Source: Pseudomonadota bacterium
GTDB lineage: Bacteria > Pseudomonadota > Alphaproteobacteria > Rhizobiales > Beijerinckiaceae
DNA length: 9,654 bases
Assembly (NCBI GenBank): GCA_023386115.1
Contig: JAEWKL010000455.1
Span: 1 to 9,654 of the forward strand
Reading direction: 5' to 3'
Under the pieces are notes generated by a model that did not search any database, was not told the origin of the DNA, and saw nothing but the letters and a program-made list of their open reading frames with translations. Within the stretch, counting starts at the first letter, position 1. Every line of letters begins with the position of its first letter. The position numbers were made by a program, and so were the translations under genes. This document shows positions 6,275 to 9,654 of this stretch, one piece after another.

Positions 6275-7423
6275 TCACGGCCCGGCCGGGTCGAGCGCAC
6301 GATCCGCCGGAACCTGGCCAGAGGGCAGCACCAGGTTGCGGGCCGCCGCCGCGACCGCCGCGGGACCCTGAGCCCCGTGCATCAGGTCGATCTCGCCGCG
6401 CTGCTGGTGGCGGATGGCATGGGAGAGGAGGCGCATCCGCGGGTCGCCGGCGCGGATCAGGGCCTCGTCGGCCATCCGCACCGCACCGGCATGGTAGCGG
6501 CTCATCAGTGTGACGAACCACGCGTCGAAGGCGCGGCCCTCGGCGCGGCGCAGGGCCTCGACCTCGTCGGGACGCGCCATCCCGGGCATCGCCTCCCGCT
6601 CCTGCGGCGTGCAGAGGGCAGAGAGCGCCGGAAACCAGCTGTTCCACCATTGCGTCATCACGGCGATCTCGCCGTTCTGCGCCGCCGCCATCAGCCCGGC
6701 GAGGGCGCGCAGGTGCGGGTCCTCCGCTTTCTCGGCCGCCATTTCCGCGAGCTGCGCGCCCTGCCTATGGTGCTCGGTCATCCGCCGCAGGTAGCTCTGG
6801 TCGAACGCCGCGTCGCCGAGATGCGGCACCTCCCAGCCGAGCCAGCCGAGGACCGCCAGGAGGCCGAGACCCGAGGCTCCCGCGGCCGCGAGTCCCGCCC
6901 ATAGGGCCGAAAAGCCCCGGTGGAGCGAGGAGCGGCCGGCGATCCGGTCGCGGAGGAAGGGGAACAGCGGGTAGATCGAGGCCGAGGTCAGGTGGACCAG
7001 GAAGCCGATCCAGTAGGGCTGCTCGAGGGTGAAGAGCGGCTGGCGGAACGGCAGGAGCGGCACCAGCACGAGCCATTCGAGGGATGAGGTCAGGAGCGCC
7101 CAGGGCCCGCACAGGACCAGCAGGGTGGCGGGCGACAATCCCGCCGTCCAGCGGCCGAGGAGCCCGAAGAACACCAGCGCCCAGGAGAAATCGGCCCATT
7201 GGTGGAACAGGATGCCGGCCGCAACGGTCGGCCAGGTCGGGTCGGGCGAGAGCGCGGCGTCGCGCAGCGGGATCGCCGCCACCACCATCCAGTCCACCGC
7301 CGCGTCGCGTCCGACGCGGGCGGCCGTCGCCTGGCTCACCAGGGTCGAGAAGGTGCTGCTGAGGAGCCCGAGCAGGGCGGCGGCGCGCCAGACCGTGGCG
7401 TCTCCGAAGGGCCGGACGGGCAT
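6275..7423 (-). CDS. Multi-span membrane protein with C-terminal DUF305 (ferritin-like) domain
   Basis: A 382-residue fusion. The N-terminal half has about five hydrophobic spans (about 13-33, 66-90, 98-122, 135-155, 172-194), a region I do not recognise. The C-terminal half (about 206-350) is a DUF305 domain of two helical repeats: YLRRMTEHHRQGAQLAEMA (211-229), with H218 and H219, and FVTLMSRYHAGAVRMADEA (303-321), with H311. It closes with SHAIRHQQRGEIDLMHG (334-350). DUF305 proteins are typically small exported helical-bundle proteins, some found near metal-homeostasis genes; their biochemical role is not settled. Here the domain is tethered to the membrane. The ATG at 7423 has AGGAG (7436-7440) 12 nt upstream, a long spacing; a GTG at 7456 is an alternative giving 393 residues but lacks a better site. 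Convergent with DUF3750. Confidence 0.82.
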   Translation of the reverse strand: MPVRPFGDATVWRAAALLGLLSSTFSTLVSQATAARVGRDAAVDWMVVAAIPLRDAALSPDPTWPTVAAGILFHQWADFSWALVFFGLLGRWTAGLSPATLLVLCGPWALLTSSLEWLVLVPLLPFRQPLFTLEQPYWIGFLVHLTSASIYPLFPFLRDRIAGRSSLHRGFSALWAGLAAAGASGLGLLAVLGWLGWEVPHLGDAAFDQSYLRRMTEHHRQGAQLAEMAAEKAEDPHLRALAGLMAAAQNGEIAVMTQWWNSWFPALSALCTPQEREAMPGMARPDEVEALRRAEGRAFDAWFVTLMSRYHAGAVRMADEALIRAGDPRMRLLSHAIRHQQRGEIDLMHGAQGPAAVAAAARNLVLPSGQVPADRALDPAGP

Positions 7424-7507
7424 CGTGACGGATCGCTCCTGCGCGAGGTCCTTCACCCCATACGGGACAGGGCCCGCGCGCCACGACAGCCTATGTTGCC
7501 CCTTCGC

Positions 7508-7534
7508 ATCAATGTGCGGATTCGAGGATCAATG
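7508..7534. repeat. Two direct ATCAATG repeats upstream of divergent genes
   Basis: ATCAATG occurs at 7508-7514 and again at 7528-7534, exactly 20 bp apart, in the gap between the DUF305-fusion gene and the small ORF at 7602. Two turns of the helix is about 21 bp, so both copies would face nearly the same side. Two short repeats may be chance. Confidence 0.2.
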
Positions 7535-7601
7535 GGACAGAGGCCGTGAACCGAGTCGGGGTGCGGCGCGTTGAGCCAGGCCCCGAGGTTTGCACTGCCC
7601 C

Positions 7602-7817
7602 ATGTCCAGCTCCCGATTCGTCAAGGCCGACGCGGCCGCCTCCGCGCTCACCGGCCCCTTCGCCCCGGTCCTCACCGGCGTCTCGCGCGGGCTGCACGAC
7701 CTGTTTCCGCCAGTCGAGCTCGCACGGGCCGCGCGCGAGGCGCGGGAGGCGGACGACCGGGATGCCGTCGCACCGGTGCTGCGGCGGCGCCAAGCTCCCG
7801 AGCCGCGGCTGGCCTGA
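7602..7817 (+). CDS. Small hypothetical protein
   Basis: A 71-residue open frame of unknown function, not assigned to any family. It begins MSSSRFVKAD, has a mildly hydrophobic central part (ALTGPFAPVLTGVSRGLHDL, 18-37) and ends in a charged helix rich in Arg, Glu and Ala. No signal peptide or full membrane span is seen. Coding support comes from codon use: about 63 of 71 third positions are G or C, as in the neighbours. The ribosome-binding site is poor, with GAGG at 7585-7588 some 13 nt upstream, so start and expression are uncertain. It stands alone, divergent from the DUF305-fusion gene. Confidence 0.55.
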   Translation: MSSSRFVKADAAASALTGPFAPVLTGVSRGLHDLFPPVELARAAREAREADDRDAVAPVLRRRQAPEPRLA

Positions 7818-8109
7818 CGGAGTGCCACAGAAGCATTTTTCGGCGACGTGGATGCCAGTTCATCAAAGATGATACGGCATAGTCAATCGCCTGTACGGCA
7901 GCACCTGCGAACGGCTACGGGATACGACAGCACGGCTCTCTCGCCTCGAGGGCACTTTCCACCTGCAACCAGATCCTGAGGTCGCGGATGGGAGAGCCGA
8001 TCGGATATCGCGATGGCCGCTTGCCTCCGACCCACCCTGACGGCCGGGCAGATCGACCGCCGACACATCATGCCACCCACGCCGCCATCCGCTGCCACGA
8101 ACCGGCCCC
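7818..8109. other. Gene-free stretch of lower GC between the small ORF and phoB
   Basis: About 290 bp without a convincing gene. GC is visibly lower than in the rest of the window, with runs such as GCATTTTTCGG (T tract 7836-7840) and ATCAAAGATGATACGG. A 67-codon open frame on the minus strand (7863-8066) has mixed third positions and low-complexity Ser/Arg composition, so it is not called. The T tract might serve as a weak terminator for the small ORF, but only a 4-bp stem (TGGC/GCCA) precedes it. No transposase fragment, tRNA or clear terminator for phoB could be recognised. It could be the remnant of a lost insertion. Confidence 0.5.
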
Positions 8110-8811
8110 TCACGGCTCGGGCGCGAACATCTCGTCGAAGGAGTAGCCGGAGCCGCGCACGGTGCGGATCGGGTCGGCGTCGCGGCCGCGGTTGATCGCC
8201 TTGCGCAGGCGGCCGATATGCACGTCGACGGTGCGCTCGTCGATATAGACGTCGTGGCCCCAGACCCCGTCGAGGAGTTGCTCGCGCGAGAAGACCCTGC
8301 CTGGGCTCTGCATCAGGAATTCGAGCAGCTTGAACTCGGTCGGGCCGAGATGCAGCTCGCGGCCGTCGCGGCGGACGCGGTGGCTGACCCGGTCGAGCTC
8401 GATGTCGCCGGCGATCAGGAGGTCGGCGACGTGGGCGGGCTTGGACCGGCGCAGCAGCGCCCGCACCCGCGCCAGAAGCTCGGGCACCGAGAACGGCTTG
8501 ACGATGTAGTCGTCGGCGCCGGTGGCCAGGCCCCGCACCCGGTCGCCCTCCTCGCCCCGCGCCGTCAGCATGATGACCGGCAGCCGCTCGGTCTCGCGGC
8601 GGGCACGAATGCGCCGGCACAATTCGATGCCGGACAGGCCGGGCATCATCCAGTCGAGGAGGACGAGGTCGGGCACCTGCTCGCGCAGGCGGATATCCGC
8701 CTCGTCGCCCCGGGCGACGGCGTCGACCTCGAAGCCCTCGGCCTCGAGGTTGTAGCGCAGGAGGAGGGTCAGTGCCTCCTCGGCCTCGACGATCAGGATG
8801 CGGGTACTCAT
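8110..8811 (-). CDS. phoB: Phosphate regulon response regulator PhoB, with Asp10 replaced by Ala
   Basis: A 233-residue OmpR/PhoB-type response regulator. When phosphorylated by PhoR under phosphate limitation it binds Pho boxes and activates phosphate-scavenging genes. The receiver domain (about 3-120) has the phosphoacceptor D53 in LLDWMMPG, T83 in MLTARGEE and K105 in VKPFS, at the same numbers as E. coli PhoB. The DNA-binding winged helix (about 135-228) has GPTEFKLLEFL, SREQLLDGVWG, ERTVDVHIGRLRKAI and RTVRGSGYSF. The usual acidic pair near the N-terminus is altered: residues 9-11 read E-A-E, not E-D-E, because codon 10 is GCC rather than GAC. The ATG at 8811 is preferred to a GTG at 8820; no strong ribosome-binding site is visible. 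It lies 70 bp downstream of phoU, probably in the same transcript. Confidence 0.95.
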   Translation of the reverse strand: MSTRILIVEAEEALTLLLRYNLEAEGFEVDAVARGDEADIRLREQVPDLVLLDWMMPGLSGIELCRRIRARRETERLPVIMLTARGEEGDRVRGLATGADDYIVKPFSVPELLARVRALLRRSKPAHVADLLIAGDIELDRVSHRVRRDGRELHLGPTEFKLLEFLMQSPGRVFSREQLLDGVWGHDVYIDERTVDVHIGRLRKAINRGRDADPIRTVRGSGYSFDEMFAPEP

Positions 8812-8842
8812 GTGGGGCACTTCGGGCAGGGGGCCGGAGGGT

Positions 8843-8875
8843 GGCCTGCGCCGGACATCGCGCCCGGCGCGGGCC
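8843..8875 (-). promoter_or_regulatory. Stem-loop in the phoU-phoB intergenic gap
   Basis: On the transcribed strand, GCGCCGG pairs perfectly with CCGGCGC around a 9-nt loop, and beyond a C/A mismatch GGCC pairs with GGCC, giving 11 pairs. It starts 6 nt after the phoU stop codon and ends 31 nt before the phoB start. There is no T tract, so partial termination, mRNA processing or protection of the upstream message are all possible. It could set the PhoU to PhoB ratio. The role is inferred only from position and structure. Confidence 0.45.
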
Positions 8876-8881
8876 TGTCCG

Positions 8882-9601
8882 TCAGGCCTCCGGCTGGGGA
8901 TCGAGAGTGGCGAAGCTCGAGCGGTCGTTCTTGGGACGATCGGTCGGCAGCGTCTCGCCGGTGGCGAGGTAGTGGATGGTCTCGGCGATGTTGGTGGTGT
9001 GGTCGCCGATGCGCTCGACGTTCTTGGCGCAGAACAGGAGGTGCGTGCAGAACGTGATGTTGCGCGGATCCTCCATCATGTAGGTCAGGAGCTCGCGGAA
9101 CAGCGAGGTGTAGAGCGCGTCGATGCCGCCGTCCCGGGCCCAGACGTCGAGGGCGGCGACGGTGTCCTGGGTGGCGTAGGCGTCGAGCACGTCCTTGAGC
9201 TGGCCCTGGACCAGCTCGTTCATGTGCTCCACGCCGACGACGATCTTCTGCAGCTGGACCTGGTCGGCGATGGCGACGACGCGCTTGGCGACGTTCTTGG
9301 CCAGATCCCCGATGCGCTCGAGGTCGCCCGAGACGCGGATCGCCGAGATCGTCTCGCGCAGGTCCACCGCCATCGGCTGGCGCTTGGCGATGAGGAGGAT
9401 GGCCTTCTCCTCGATCTCGCGCTGCAGCCCGTCGAGGCGGGTGTCGACGGCGATCACCGCCTGGGCGAGGGCGGCGTCGCGGCGCAGCAGCGCCTGGCCG
9501 GAATCGGCCACCATCTTCTCGGCGATGCCGCCCATCTCGGCGATGCTGCGCCGCAGGTTCTGCAGCTCCTGATCGTAGGAGGTGACGATGTGGTTCGACA
9601 T
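8882..9601 (-). CDS. phoU: Phosphate signalling protein PhoU
   Basis: A 239-residue cytoplasmic protein that links the Pst phosphate transporter to the PhoR/PhoB two-component system and keeps the regulon off when phosphate is ample. It has the family's two tandem three-helix bundles, each with the metal-binding signature: LERIGDLAKN (94-103, E95 and D99) and VERIGDHTTN (195-204, E196 and D200). The N-terminus HIVTSYDQEL and the AVDLRETISAIRVSGD segment (78-93) are typical. Length is normal. The ATG at 9601 has GGGGAG 9 nt upstream. The next gene is phoB; in related genomes pstB commonly lies just upstream, which here would be beyond the right edge. The last 53 bp of the window (9602-9654) show only this leader and no readable gene. 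Confidence 0.96.
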   Translation of the reverse strand: MSNHIVTSYDQELQNLRRSIAEMGGIAEKMVADSGQALLRRDAALAQAVIAVDTRLDGLQREIEEKAILLIAKRQPMAVDLRETISAIRVSGDLERIGDLAKNVAKRVVAIADQVQLQKIVVGVEHMNELVQGQLKDVLDAYATQDTVAALDVWARDGGIDALYTSLFRELLTYMMEDPRNITFCTHLLFCAKNVERIGDHTTNIAETIHYLATGETLPTDRPKNDRSSFATLDPQPEA

Positions 9602-9654
9602 GAGGGCTGACTCCCCGCGATAGGGTGGAGCTTACGGTCAGCGCCGGCCCGGGC

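Noticed and set aside
6281..6290. Palindrome CCCGGCCGGG near the convergent DUF3750 and DUF305-fusion gene ends
   Set aside because: It has no loop and no T tract and encodes the C-terminus of the DUF305 fusion, so it is not a credible terminator.
7863..8066. 67-codon minus-strand open frame downstream of phoB
   Set aside because: Mixed third-position bases, Ser/Arg-rich low-complexity product, no ribosome-binding site.
8812..8881. Search for a Pho box (paired CTGTCAT-like repeats) upstream of phoB
   Set aside because: No such paired repeat is present here. The regulated promoter of the operon is probably beyond the right edge.
9609..9613. GACTC (GANTC methylation site) overlapping the phoU ribosome-binding site
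   Set aside because: GANTC sites occur elsewhere in the window, including inside genes. One copy is not evidence of cell-cycle control.

Overview
The window is GC-rich with strongly GC-biased third codon positions. Its protein families point to an alphaproteobacterium of the Hyphomicrobiales, most likely Methylobacterium or a close relative; that placement is inferred from style and gene content, not from a marker gene. No rRNA, tRNA, CRISPR array or intact insertion sequence is visible.

Layout, left to right. (1) Positions 1-1644, minus strand: most of an IlvD/Edd-family [2Fe-2S] sugar-acid dehydratase (L-arabinonate/D-xylonate type), cut by the left edge. (2) 1869-3354, plus strand, divergent from it: a 70-residue two-helix membrane protein, then a class I/II PLP aminotransferase. 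(3) 3407-3446: a long intergenic hairpin between convergent genes, resembling a repetitive extragenic palindrome. (4) 3468-5345, minus strand: a tight three-gene operon, in order of transcription a DUF533/YebE-like TerB-fold membrane protein, a DUF1206 membrane protein with three internal repeats, and a DUF3237/UPF0311 protein. (5) 5468-6265, plus strand: a DUF3750 protein divergent from that operon, with a perfect 18-bp palindrome between them. (6) 6275-7423, minus strand: a multi-span membrane protein fused to a C-terminal DUF305 domain, ending 9 bp from the DUF3750 stop codon. (7) 7602-7817: a small orphan ORF, followed by about 290 bp of gene-free DNA of lower GC. (8) 8110-9601, minus strand: phoU then phoB, presumably the end of a pst-phoU-phoB phosphate-control operon whose earlier genes lie beyond the right edge.

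The clearest functional pairing is phoU-phoB: PhoU relays the state of the Pst transporter to the PhoR/PhoB system. The DUF533, DUF1206, DUF3237 and DUF3750 genes form a cluster of mostly membrane-associated proteins of unknown function that may share control through the palindrome. The dehydratase and aminotransferase look like ordinary carbon and amino-acid metabolism. I see no clear defence system, mobile element or new multi-gene machine. The points most worth a second look are a PhoB whose conserved metal-binding aspartate (residue 10) is alanine, the membrane-DUF305 fusion, and the 18-bp palindrome.
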